NCBI RefSeq assembly: GCF_030719215.1
Contig: NZ_CP120983.1
Location: 6,758,001 to 6,822,000, forward strand
Origin: Streptomyces sp. Alt3
GTDB taxonomy: Bacteria > Actinomycetota > Actinomycetes > Streptomycetales > Streptomycetaceae
DNA: 64,000 nucleotides
Direction: 5' to 3'
Part shown: in pieces, positions 25,501 through 34,332 of the stretch
Layout: every line of letters begins with the position of its first letter
How positions within the stretch are numbered: position 1 is the stretch's first letter
Program-made: the position numbers and the translations under genes
Notes under the pieces: model-generated
What the model was told of the DNA's origin: nothing
What the model saw: the letters and a program-made list of their open reading frames with translations, nothing else
Databases searched by the model: none

Positions 25501-26714
25501 CCCGTCCCCGCCGGTTCAGGGCGCTCGCCGCCGTGACCACGGCCACGGCCTTCACGCTGCTGACCGCCGTTCCCGCACACGCGGACGCCATCCGTGACCA
25601 GCAGTGGGGACTGGAGGCCCTCCACACCGGCGGTGCCTGGCAGACCACGAAGGGCAAGGGCATCACCGTCGCGGTCCTGGACACCGGTGTGGACGACGAA
25701 CACCCCGACCTCGCCGGCCAGGTGCTCCCGGGCAAGGACCTCATCGGCTTCGGCGCCGAACGCGGCGACCGTTCCTGGGCCCTGCACGGCACCGCGATGG
25801 CCGGCATCATCGCCGGCCGCGGCAACGGCCCCGGACAGGGCGACGGCGTGCTCGGCGTCGCCCCGGAAGCGAAGATCCTGCCCGTCCGGGTCATCCTCGA
25901 ATCCGGTGACCCGTCGCGCTCCAAGGCCCGTGAGTCACGCGGGACGGCGCTGGCCGACGGCATCCGCTGGGCGACCGACCACGGCGCCGACGTCATCAAC
26001 CTCTCCCTGGGCGACGACAGCGAGTCCGCCCACCCGGAGCCGGGCGAGGACGCCGCCGTGCAGTACGCACTCGGCAAGGGCGTCGCCGTCGTCGCCTCGG
26101 CCGGCAACAGCGGGGACAAGGGGGACCGGGCCTCCTACCCCGCGGCCTACCCCGGTGTGATCGCAGCCGCGGCCGTCGACAGGTACGGCACCCACGCGGC
26201 CTTCTCCACCCGGCGCTGGTACGCCACGGTCAGCGCGCCCGGGGTCGACATCGTCGTCGCCAATCCCGACGGGCACTACTACATGGAGTGGGGAACCTCC
26301 GCGGCGTCGGCCTACGTCTCCGGGGCCGTCGCCCTCGTACGCGCCGCGCACCCGGGTCTCTCGCCCGCGCAGATCAAGACCCTGCTCACGGACACCGCCG
26401 GCAACGCCCCCGAGGGCGGCCGTGACGACGCCAGGGGCTACGGACTGGTCGACCCCGCCGCCGCCATCGCGGCAGGGGCGAAACCGCGCCCCGACGACCG
26501 GGGCGCGCGTGCCGCCGAAGCGGGCTACGGCAAGCAGTACTTCGGCTCCGGCCCCGCCCCGGAGAAGGGGGACGGGAAGCCCGCCGGATGGCTGGCCCCC
26601 TCTGCGGGCGGCCTCGGAGCCGTACTCCTCGCCCTGGCCGTCGTCCTGTGGCGCGGGAGGAACAACGGCGGGCGGTCCGGCGGCGCCCCGTTCCCCGCGG
26701 GCCCCTACCGCTGA
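25497..26714 (+). CDS. Mycosin-like membrane-anchored subtilase (S8 peptidase)
   Basis: The 405-residue protein has a signal peptide (RRFRALAAVTTATAFTLLTA, then VPAHA; cleavage near residue 27). The subtilisin catalytic triad is visible: Asp in VAVLDTGVDDEHPDL, His in WALHGTAMAGIIAG and Ser in WGTSAASAYVSGAVAL, plus the oxyanion Asn in VVASAGNSGD. A C-terminal membrane segment (GGLGAVLLALAVVLW) is followed by a short basic tail, as in mycosins of type VII secretion. No ESX core genes lie nearby. It is translationally coupled to the Pro-rich membrane protein upstream, which may be its substrate, chaperone or anchor. Confidence 0.92.
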   Translation: MTRPRRFRALAAVTTATAFTLLTAVPAHADAIRDQQWGLEALHTGGAWQTTKGKGITVAVLDTGVDDEHPDLAGQVLPGKDLIGFGAERGDRSWALHGTAMAGIIAGRGNGPGQGDGVLGVAPEAKILPVRVILESGDPSRSKARESRGTALADGIRWATDHGADVINLSLGDDSESAHPEPGEDAAVQYALGKGVAVVASAGNSGDKGDRASYPAAYPGVIAAAAVDRYGTHAAFSTRRWYATVSAPGVDIVVANPDGHYYMEWGTSAASAYVSGAVALVRAAHPGLSPAQIKTLLTDTAGNAPEGGRDDARGYGLVDPAAAIAAGAKPRPDDRGARAAEAGYGKQYFGSGPAPEKGDGKPAGWLAPSAGGLGAVLLALAVVLWRGRNNGGRSGGAPFPAGPYR

Positions 26715-26744
26715 GAGGGACGCGTCCGGCGCCCGGGGACCGTC

Positions 26745-27650
26745 TCAGCCCGCCGGGGTCACCGCACCGGTCACGCCCACCGCAGCCTTGGCGACGGACT
26801 CGACGAGAGCGATGCCCGCCTCCTTCGTCGCATGACCGCGCGACAGCACCGCCACCAGCACGGTGTGCCCGCCGCTCTCCACCCGCCCGATGCTGTTGAC
26901 GTCCCACAGCCCCGTCGTCGTCCGGGGCATCCATCCGTTCTTCAGCACGGCGTCGCTGCCCGCCGCGGACACCCCCCACCGCTGGTCCGCCTCGACCTGC
27001 CCCATCAGCTCCGTCAGATACGCGCGTGAGGCCGCCGACAGCTCGGAATCCGTCCCGGAGACCGCCTCCAGCAGCCGCACCTGGTCGGCGGCCGTGGTCT
27101 GGGTGAGCCCCCACGCGTGGGCCGCCCGCGTCGTGGTCAGCCCCAGCCGCTCGTTGGCCGCGTCGAGCCCCTCCTCCCCACCGATCACCTTGAGCAGCTC
27201 GGTGGCCGAGGTGTTGTCGCTGCGGCGGATCATGGCCTCCGCGTACGCCTGCTCCGCGCCGTTCAGCTCCCGGCCCTCGTCCTGCGCCAGGAGCAGCAGG
27301 GCCGCCAGGATGTCGACCTTGACGATGCTGGCGGTGTCGTACGCCTCGTCCCCGTAAGCGGCACCCGTGCCGCTCTCCGTGTCCAGCACGGCCACCGACA
27401 CGTCGGCACCGTCCGCCAGGGGTGCCAGCGCGTCGGCCAGCTCCGCGTCGAGATCCACCTCGGGCTCCTCGCTCCGGCCCGCCTCGGCCGGCGGGCTCGA
27501 CGCGGACGATACGGCGGCCACCGAGGCGGCCGCGTCATCCGGTGGACGACCCACCAGATACGCACCTCCCGCGGCGGAACCGGCCAGCAGGACGACGGCG
27601 GCGGTCACGAGGCCGGACAGCGCCGGCCTGCGCGTTCTGTGACGGGACAT
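26745..27650 (-). CDS. Exported class A beta-lactamase-like serine hydrolase
   Basis: This 301-residue protein has an N-terminal signal anchor (SGLVTAAVVLLAGSAAGGAY). The class A motifs are partly kept: SxxK in TASIVKVD, SDN in MIRRSDNTSATEL, and KNG in VLKNGWMP in place of KTG. The spacing fits the beta-lactamase-fold family related to penicillin-binding proteins. Altered third box and a Ser/Ala/Glu-rich linker (about 35-65) argue that it may be a cell-wall-related esterase or peptidase rather than a resistance enzyme. It is divergent from the SseB gene. Confidence 0.85.
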   Translation of the reverse strand: MSRHRTRRPALSGLVTAAVVLLAGSAAGGAYLVGRPPDDAAASVAAVSSASSPPAEAGRSEEPEVDLDAELADALAPLADGADVSVAVLDTESGTGAAYGDEAYDTASIVKVDILAALLLLAQDEGRELNGAEQAYAEAMIRRSDNTSATELLKVIGGEEGLDAANERLGLTTTRAAHAWGLTQTTAADQVRLLEAVSGTDSELSAASRAYLTELMGQVEADQRWGVSAAGSDAVLKNGWMPRTTTGLWDVNSIGRVESGGHTVLVAVLSRGHATKEAGIALVESVAKAAVGVTGAVTPAG

Positions 27651-27736
27651 GGCCCGGACGCTAGGCAGCGTGGCTGGCAGCAGCCTGTGCCCGACCTGTC
27701 GCCGAGGTGAGAGAACCGACCCACTACGCTCGTGGT

Positions 27737-28486
27737 GTGGCGCTCAAGAACATCCCGGACCCCGGTTTCTCCGACGACGACGGCACCGCCTCGCCCGAAC
27801 TGACGGCGGCCCTCGCCGCCTGGGCCGAGGACCGGACGGCCGTCGGACCCGTCCTCGCGGCCCTGCGCGACGCCCGGCTGCTCGTGCCGGTCGTCGCCGT
27901 GCTGGGGGAGGTCGAGGAGGGGGACGATACTCCTGGGAGGGGTGGTGGCGGGCTGCGCCGCGAGAAGACCAGCGACATGGCCGTGCCGACCCTTCAGGCC
28001 GGTGACCGGCGCGCCCTGCCCGCCTTCACCTCCACCGCCTCGCTGGCCCGCTGGGACCCGCAGGCCCGCCCCGTCGCCGTACCCCTGCACCAGGCGCTGC
28101 AGGCCGCCGCGCACGAGAAGGCGGACACGGTGGTGCTCGACCTCGCCGGGCCCGTCGCCTTCGAGCTGACCGGACCTGCCCTGCTGGCCCTGGCCGAGAA
28201 CCGGGCCAGTGCGGACCCGCTCGACGACCCCGCCGTCGTCGAGGCGGTACGGGAGGCCGTGGCCGCCGAGCCCGCGGTGCTGCGTGCCCACCTCGGCCCC
28301 GGCGCGGCCGACGGCACCCTCGCGCTGGTCCTCGCGCCGGACGCCGTGGTCGCGGAGGCCGCCCGCCGGGTCGCCGACGCGCTCTCCGCCAGCGAGGTGC
28401 TGCGCGCCCGGCTGGTGCGCGGGATCGACCTGGCACTGCTGCCGGCCGGCGCCGAGGCGCCCGGCGCCGCCCTGTTCACCCGCTGA
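27737..28486 (+). CDS. SseB family protein
   Basis: I chose the GTG at 27737 (249 residues), where conserved ALKNIPDPGFSDDDG begins. The sequence has two SseB-like domains: about 20-130, with RLLVPVVAVLGEVEEG and LPAFTSTASLARWDPQARPV, and about 140-245. Function in actinobacteria is unknown; the name derives from a distant relationship to enterobacterial SseB. It is monocistronic, with a hairpin terminator right behind. Confidence 0.85.
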   Translation: MALKNIPDPGFSDDDGTASPELTAALAAWAEDRTAVGPVLAALRDARLLVPVVAVLGEVEEGDDTPGRGGGGLRREKTSDMAVPTLQAGDRRALPAFTSTASLARWDPQARPVAVPLHQALQAAAHEKADTVVLDLAGPVAFELTGPALLALAENRASADPLDDPAVVEAVREAVAAEPAVLRAHLGPGAADGTLALVLAPDAVVAEAARRVADALSASEVLRARLVRGIDLALLPAGAEAPGAALFTR

Positions 28487-28493
28487 CGCACGC

Positions 28494-28524
28494 GAGCCCG
28501 CCACCTGTCGAAGGCGGCGGGCTC
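28494..28524. terminator. Terminator between SseB and DUF1844 genes
   Basis: Arms gagcccgcc (28494-28502) and ggcgggctc (28516-28524) are exact reverse complements with a 13-nt loop, in the space between two convergent stops. Confidence 0.8.
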
Positions 28525-28550
28525 CTAGGGGCCGTGTTCCGGCGGGAGTG

Positions 28551-28916
28551 TCAGCCGTAGACCGGGCCGGTGTACTTCTCGCCCGGGCCGTGGCCGGGCT
28601 CGTCCGGCACGAGCGAGGCCTCGCGGAACGCCAGCTGCAGCGACTTCAGGCCGTCGCGCAGCGGGGAGGCGTGGAACGTGCTGATCTCGGTCGCGCTCGC
28701 GTCGAGGAGTCCGGCCAGCGCCTGGACCAGCTTGCGCGCCTCGTCCAGGTCCTTGTGCTGCTCGCCCTCCTCGGTCAGGCCGAGCTTCACGGCGGCCGCG
28801 CTCATCAGATTGACGGCGACGGTCACGATCACCTCGACCGCGGGAACCTCCGCGATGTCGCGGGCCATGTCGTCGAAGCCGGGGTTCTCGGTGCTGGGAG
28901 TGGTCGCGTCGCTCAT
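28551..28916 (-). CDS. DUF1844 family protein
   Basis: From the ATG at 28916 it has 121 residues. It starts with a short Ser/Thr-rich tail, followed by the DUF1844 pattern DMARDIAEVPAVEVIVTVAV, NLMSAAAVKLGL and DLDEARKLVQALAGLLDAS. No biochemical role is established. In Streptomyces I recall the family next to infC, which is exactly its position here, divergent from the infC leader. A link to translation or ribosome assembly would be guilt by association only. Confidence 0.85.
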   Translation of the reverse strand: MSDATTPSTENPGFDDMARDIAEVPAVEVIVTVAVNLMSAAAVKLGLTEEGEQHKDLDEARKLVQALAGLLDASATEISTFHASPLRDGLKSLQLAFREASLVPDEPGHGPGEKYTGPVYG

Positions 28917-29190
28917 GCCCCACACGATAAGGCCAGGCCACGCGCGTCCTTCCCGCGGGAGCACGCCGGGACACGGGATTAGCGCACGCGCGGGCGGGCT
29001 GCTAACCTTGTGTAACGACCGGCCGGACACCTATGTGACCGGCCCACAAGTGGAGGCTCCGATCTCCCACCTGACCGTCCCCCGGGACGGCGGGTCACCG
29101 GTCAGGTGGCAGCCATCGTTCCGTACGGACGATGGGGCCGCCCGATTGCGCCCCGCGGTTGCACGCGGCGGTGCTCCGGTAGTTCCAGGA

Positions 29191-29221
29191 GCCCCGCCTG
29201 TGTCCCGTCCGGGGCATTTTT
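29191..29221 (+). promoter_or_regulatory. Leader terminator/attenuator upstream of infC
   Basis: gccccg (29191-29196) pairs with cggggc (29210-29215) and is followed by a run of five T (29217-29221), a rare classical intrinsic terminator for this genome. It lies 85 bases before the infC start in a leader of about 300 bases. It is a plausible attenuator for IF-3/L35/L20 synthesis, by analogy with L20-leader control. Confidence 0.6.
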
Positions 29222-29306
29222 GGTTTCCCGGTTCGGTTGGTCTTTACACAAAAGACGTTACGCGGCTGTCCGCCAGGCGGTCGCGTGGTGCTACCGAGGA
29301 GGATCC

Positions 29307-29969
29307 ATCAGCGCCGAGCCCCGCATCAACGACCGGATTCGCGTTCCCGAGGTGCGACTTGTCGGTCCCAGCGGCGAGCAGGTCGGGATTGTCCCGCTTG
29401 CCAAGGCCCTGGAGCTCGCACAGGAGTACGACCTCGACCTGGTCGAGGTGGCGGCGACAGCCCGTCCCCCCGTGTGCAAGCTCATGGACTACGGGAAGTT
29501 CAAGTACGAGTCGGCCATGAAGGCCCGTGAGGCGCGCAAGAACCAGGCGCACACGGTCATCAAGGAAATGAAGCTCCGGCCGAAGATCGACCCGCACGAC
29601 TACGACACCAAGAAGGGTCACGTCGTCCGGTTCCTCAAGCAGGGGGACAAGGTCAAGATCACGATCATGTTCCGTGGTCGTGAGCAGTCCCGCCCCGAGC
29701 TGGGCTTCCGACTGCTCCAGCGTCTGGCTTCGGATGTCGAGGACCTCGGCTTCATCGAGTCGAACCCGAAGCAGGACGGCCGGAACATGATCATGGTTCT
29801 GGGCCCGCACAAGAAGAAGACCGAAGCAATGGCCGAAGCCCGTGAGGCCCAGGCCGCCCGCAAGGCGGAGCGTCAGGGACCGACCCCCGACGCCGAGCCC
29901 GAGGGTGACACCGCTGAGGCCCCGGCCGCAGCGGCCGAGGCTCCGGCCGAGACACCTTCCGAGGCGTGA
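29307..29969 (+). CDS. infC: Translation initiation factor IF-3, non-canonical ATC start
   Basis: IF-3 prevents premature joining of the 50S subunit and checks start-codon pairing on the 30S subunit. Conserved sequence begins SAEPRINDRIRVPEVRLVGP, with GIVPLAKALELAQEYDLDLV, the linker AMKAREARKNQAHTVIKEMK and the C-domain GHVVRFLKQGDKVKITIMFR. Directly before SAEPRIN there is no ATG, GTG or TTG, but an ATC (29307-29309) four bases after a perfect GAGGAGG (29296-29302). I therefore take ATC as the start (220 residues). IF-3 genes commonly use such weak start codons to autoregulate. The last 45 residues are an acidic Ala/Pro/Glu tail. Confidence 0.92.
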   Translation: MSAEPRINDRIRVPEVRLVGPSGEQVGIVPLAKALELAQEYDLDLVEVAATARPPVCKLMDYGKFKYESAMKAREARKNQAHTVIKEMKLRPKIDPHDYDTKKGHVVRFLKQGDKVKITIMFRGREQSRPELGFRLLQRLASDVEDLGFIESNPKQDGRNMIMVLGPHKKKTEAMAEAREAQAARKAERQGPTPDAEPEGDTAEAPAAAAEAPAETPSEA

Positions 29970-29972
29970 CCT

Positions 29973-30000
29973 CCGGGGGCAGCCATCCAGGCGCCCCCGG
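29973..30000 (+). promoter_or_regulatory. Intercistronic hairpin infC-rpmI
   Basis: ccgggggc (29973-29980) and gcccccgg (29993-30000) form a perfect 8-bp stem just after the infC stop. It may limit read-through or protect the upstream mRNA. Confidence 0.5.
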
Positions 30001-30089
30001 GCCCCTCGGAAACCACCCAAAGATCTGACGCCCCTGCAGTCCGGTGCCCGCACCGTGAGGGGCGCCACTGACGAGGAGATAACGGCGCG

Positions 30090-30284
30090 ATGCCGAAGAA
30101 CAAGACGCACAGCGGTGCCAGCAAGCGCTTCAAGATCACCGGCTCCGGCAAGGTGCTCCGCGAGAGGGCCGGCAAGCGCCACCTGCTCGAGCACAAGTCG
30201 TCCAAGAAGACCCGCTCGCTGACCGGCACGGTCGTCGTGGCTCCGGCCGACGCCAAGAAGATCAAGAAGCTTCTCGGCAAGTGA
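30090..30284 (+). CDS. rpmI: 50S ribosomal protein L35
   Basis: The 64-residue, highly basic protein is complete: PKNKTHSGASKRFKITGSGK at the start and the conserved RRHLLEHK-type core (here KRHLLEHKSSKKTRSLTG). It is a component of the large ribosomal subunit. An AGGAG ribosome-binding site lies 7 bases upstream. It is the second gene of the infC-rpmI-rplT operon. Confidence 0.98.
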   Translation: MPKNKTHSGASKRFKITGSGKVLRERAGKRHLLEHKSSKKTRSLTGTVVVAPADAKKIKKLLGK

Positions 30285-30290
30285 GGCGCT

Positions 30291-30311
30291 GCCTCCGGTG
30301 AACCCGGAGGC
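30291..30311 (+). promoter_or_regulatory. Intercistronic hairpin rpmI-rplT
   Basis: gcctccgg (30291-30298) and ccggaggc (30304-30311) pair perfectly around a 5-nt loop, shortly after the L35 stop. Confidence 0.5.
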
Positions 30312-30396
30312 GCCCTCGATCCGACCGGGACCTATTCGTTTCCGGGTCTGGTGAGTCTGACTTCCGACCACCCGGCCCCGCTGCAAGGAGTTAAAA

Positions 30397-30780
30397 GTGG
30401 CACGCGTCAAGCGGGCAGTAAACGCCCACAAGAAGCGCCGGGCGATCCTCGAGGCCGCCAGCGGTTACCGCGGTCAGCGTTCGCGCCTGTACCGCAAGGC
30501 CAAGGAGCAGGTCACCCACTCCCTGGTCTACAACTACAACGACCGCAAGAAGCGCAAGGGCGACTTCCGTCAGCTCTGGATCCAGCGCATCAACGCGGCC
30601 GCCCGCCAGAACGGCATGACGTACAACCGCCTCATCCAGGGTCTGAAGGCCGCCAACATCGAGGTGGACCGCAAGATCCTGGCCGAGCTCGCGGTCAACG
30701 ACGCCAACGCGTTCGCCGCCCTCGTCGAGGTCGCCCAGAAGGCCCTCCCGAGCGACGTCAACGCCCCGAAGGCCGCCTGA
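30397..30780 (+). CDS. rplT: 50S ribosomal protein L20
   Basis: The 127-residue L20 binds 23S rRNA early in assembly and represses its own operon in several bacteria. Conserved segments are ARVKRAVNAHKKRRAILEAA, SGYRGQRSRLYRKAKEQVTH, LVYNYNDRKKRKGDFRQLWI and QRINAAARQNGMTYNRLIQG. The start is a GTG preceded by AAGGAG. A 12-bp hairpin terminator follows at 30817-30851. Confidence 0.98.
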   Translation: MARVKRAVNAHKKRRAILEAASGYRGQRSRLYRKAKEQVTHSLVYNYNDRKKRKGDFRQLWIQRINAAARQNGMTYNRLIQGLKAANIEVDRKILAELAVNDANAFAALVEVAQKALPSDVNAPKAA

Positions 30781-30816
30781 TCCAGGCCGCACTTCCGAGC
30801 GTCCCAGCGCTCTGAG

Positions 30817-30851
30817 CCGGACCCGCAGGCGCATGCCGTCTGCGGGTCCGG
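30817..30851 (+). terminator. Terminator of the infC-rpmI-rplT operon
   Basis: ccggacccgcag (30817-30828) and ctgcgggtccgg (30840-30851) are exact reverse complements with an 11-nt loop, 37 bases after the L20 stop. Confidence 0.9.
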
Positions 30852-30943
30852 TGCGTTGCACCACGTGTCGCGTACGTAGTCAGCCGTACGCGGAGAAACG
30901 TACGCAGAAAAGCTGACTTACGCAGAGAGGCTCGCCGCCGACC

Positions 30944-31783
<840 letters not shown>

Positions 31784-31923
31784 TCCCCGCCGGCGCCCCA
31801 CCGATCGATACGGGCCACACCCCGCCGGTGCCCGGCCGGAGGGTGTCGCCCGGCTGCTGACGCCTAGTAGGGTGACGAACTCGGGGGCCCACTGCACCGG
31901 TTCGAGAGGTGGGGTACGGGAAG

Positions 31924-33078
31924 ATGGCTGTCGGCATGAGCAGGCCGCGAGCGACACACACGGCCGCCGTGCGCGCCCTCTCCGACGACGCCGGCGTGAG
32001 CCGAGCCGTCGGGGACCCCGCGACGGGCATCGACCCGGACGATCTGCCCGACGGTCTCGTCGTCGCCGACGAGAACGGCGAGGTCATCTGCTTCAACACG
32101 GCAGCCGCCCGGATCACCGCCACGCCCAGGGAGTCCGCGCTCGGCGCCTCCATCGGGCAGGCACTGCCCCTGGAGGACCTCAAAGGACGCCGCTGGTGGG
32201 ATCTGACCGACCCCTACGGCGGCCTCGCCACCCGGGTCGGCCAGCCGGAGCGCAACCTGCTGCTCCCCGGCGGCCGTGAGGTCCTGGTCTCCGCCCGGTA
32301 CGTCCGCGAGAGCCCCACCGGCCCGGTCAGGCGGCTCGTCGTGTCCCTGCGCGGCACCGAGGCCCGCCGTCGCACCGAGCTCAGCCACGCCGAGCTGATC
32401 GCCACCGTCGCCCACGAGCTGCGCTCCCCGCTGACCTCGGTCAAGGGCTTCACCGCCACGCTCCTGGCCAAGTGGGAACGCTTCACCGACGACCAGAAGC
32501 GGCTGATGCTGGAGACCGTCGACGCGGACGCCAACCGGGTCACCCGGCTGATCGCCGAGCTGCTCGACATCTCCAGGATCGACTCCGGCCGGCTCGAACT
32601 GCGCCGCCAGCCCGTGGACATCTCCGCCGCCGTCGAGCGCCACGTCCAGGCGCACACCGCGAACGGCCAGTCCCCCGACCGCTTCCTCGTCCGCACCCGG
32701 CAGCCGCTGCCCGCGCTCTGGGCCGATCCGGACAAGGTCGACCAGGTGCTCGGCAACCTCCTCGAAAACGCGGTGCGCCACGGCGAGGGAACCGTCACCA
32801 TTGAGATCGCCCCTGCGCCCGCACCGGCGAAGAGCGACGAGAGCGGAACGGCGGTCACCGTGAGCGACGAAGGCCCCGGCATCCCCGAGGAGTCGATGGG
32901 CCGCGTCTTCACCCGCTTCTGGCGGGGCAGCAAGCGCGGCGGCACCGGCCTGGGCCTCTACATCGTCAAGGGCATCGTCGAGGCCCACGGCGGGACCATC
33001 ACGGTCGACCGCGCACCCGGCGGCGGCGCCGAATTCCGATTTATCCTGCCCGTGAGCGCGCCCGCCTACCTGGCGTGA
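31924..33078 (+). CDS. Soluble PAS-containing sensor histidine kinase
   Basis: I chose the ATG at 31924 (384 residues); a GTG at 31909 would add five. There is no membrane segment. A PAS-like domain (DDLPDGLVVADENGEVICFN) covers about residues 40-130. The HisKA phosphoacceptor is in ATVAHELRSPLTSVKGFTA (about 162-168), and the HATPase_c boxes are N (LLENAVRHGEG), G1 (VSDEGPGIPEE) and G2 (KRGGTGLGLYIVKGIVEAHG). No response-regulator gene is adjacent, so it is an orphan cytosolic kinase. It lies between the SpoU gene and pheST. Confidence 0.9.
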   Translation: MAVGMSRPRATHTAAVRALSDDAGVSRAVGDPATGIDPDDLPDGLVVADENGEVICFNTAAARITATPRESALGASIGQALPLEDLKGRRWWDLTDPYGGLATRVGQPERNLLLPGGREVLVSARYVRESPTGPVRRLVVSLRGTEARRRTELSHAELIATVAHELRSPLTSVKGFTATLLAKWERFTDDQKRLMLETVDADANRVTRLIAELLDISRIDSGRLELRRQPVDISAAVERHVQAHTANGQSPDRFLVRTRQPLPALWADPDKVDQVLGNLLENAVRHGEGTVTIEIAPAPAPAKSDESGTAVTVSDEGPGIPEESMGRVFTRFWRGSKRGGTGLGLYIVKGIVEAHGGTITVDRAPGGGAEFRFILPVSAPAYLA

Positions 33079-33192
33079 GCGGCCCACGGGCTTCCCCGCC
33101 CCCCGGCGGCCCGTAGACTCGACTTTTGGCACCTTTGCGTCCTCAGTCGTCCAACCAGGGTCGCCACCAGCCAATCGGAAGCACGGGAAGAG

Positions 33193-34332
33193 ATGTCGGC
33201 ACCGAACAAGTCGTACGACCCAGTCGAGGTCGAGGCACTGAAACCGGAAGAGATCGAGCGCATGCGGGACGAGGCGTTCGCCGCCTTCGCCGCCGCCGGC
33301 GACCTCGACGCGCTCGCCCAGGCGAAGACCGCGCACACCGGTGGTACCTCGCCCCTGTCGCTCGCCAACCGCGAGATCGGCGCCCTGCCGCCGCAGGCCA
33401 AGGCCGAGGCGGGCAAGCGCGTGGGCCAGGCCCGCGGCGCCGTCTCCAAGGCGCTGGCCGCCCGCCAGGCCGAGCTGGAGGCCGAGCGTGACGCCCGGGT
33501 GCTGGTCGAGGAGGCGGTGGACGTCACCCTGCCCTACGACCGCACCCCGGCCGGAGCGCGGCACCCCCTGACGACCATCATGGAGCGCGTCGCCGACGTC
33601 TTCGTCGCCATGGGCTACGAGATCGCCGAGGGGCCCGAGGTCGAGGCGGAGTGGTTCAACTTCGACGCCCTGAACTTCGTGCCGGACCACCCGGCGCGGC
33701 AGATGCAGGACACCTTCTTCGTGCAGGGCACCACGCCCGACGGGAAGCCGACCGAGGGCGACGAGTCCGGTGTCGTGCTGCGTACGCACACCTCGCCCGT
33801 CCAGGCCCGTTCGCTGCTCAGCCGCAAGCCCCCCGTCTACGTGGTCTGCCCCGGCAGGGTCTACCGCACCGACGAGCTCGACGCCACGCACACCCCGGTC
33901 TTCCACCAGATCGAGCTGCTCGCGGTCGACGAGGGCCTCACCATGGCCGACCTCAAGGGCACCCTCGACCACATGGTCCAGGCGCTCTTCGGCCCGGACA
34001 TGAAGACCCGGCTGCGGCCGAACTTCTTCCCGTTCACCGAGCCGTCCGCCGAGATGGACATGGTCTGCTACGTCTGCCGCGGCGAGTCCGTCGGCAACCC
34101 GGACCGCCCCTGCCGCACCTGCGGCAGCGAGGGCTGGATCGAGCTCGGCGGCTGCGGCATGGTCAACCCGAAGGTGCTCGTCGCCTGCGGTGTGGACCCC
34201 GAGAAGTACAGCGGATTCGCCTTCGGGTTCGGCATCGAGCGGATGCTGATGTTCCGCCACAACGTAGAGGACATGCGAGACATGGTCGAGGGTGACGTCC
34301 GGTTCACCCGGCCGTTCGGGATGGAGATCTGA
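33193..34332 (+). CDS. pheS: Phenylalanyl-tRNA synthetase alpha subunit
   Basis: This is the 379-residue alpha chain of the alpha2beta2 enzyme that charges tRNA-Phe. It has the N-terminal coiled-coil (about 1-95), class II motif 1 region HPLTTIMERVADVFVAMGYE, motif 2 (PGRVYRTDELDATHTPVFHQ) and motif 3 (FGFGIERMLMFRHNVEDMRD). There is a four-Cys cluster CYVCRGESVGNPDRPCRTC at about 297-315. It starts with ATG after GGGAAGAG. A tagact -10-like element lies at 33114. I see no Phe-rich leader peptide. Confidence 0.97.
   Translation: MSAPNKSYDPVEVEALKPEEIERMRDEAFAAFAAAGDLDALAQAKTAHTGGTSPLSLANREIGALPPQAKAEAGKRVGQARGAVSKALAARQAELEAERDARVLVEEAVDVTLPYDRTPAGARHPLTTIMERVADVFVAMGYEIAEGPEVEAEWFNFDALNFVPDHPARQMQDTFFVQGTTPDGKPTEGDESGVVLRTHTSPVQARSLLSRKPPVYVVCPGRVYRTDELDATHTPVFHQIELLAVDEGLTMADLKGTLDHMVQALFGPDMKTRLRPNFFPFTEPSAEMDMVCYVCRGESVGNPDRPCRTCGSEGWIELGGCGMVNPKVLVACGVDPEKYSGFAFGFGIERMLMFRHNVEDMRDMVEGDVRFTRPFGMEI

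Noticed and set aside
33079..33192. Phe-rich attenuator leader peptide upstream of pheS
   Set aside because: A short frame starting at a TTG near 33126 contains no Phe codon cluster, and no terminator hairpin is seen.
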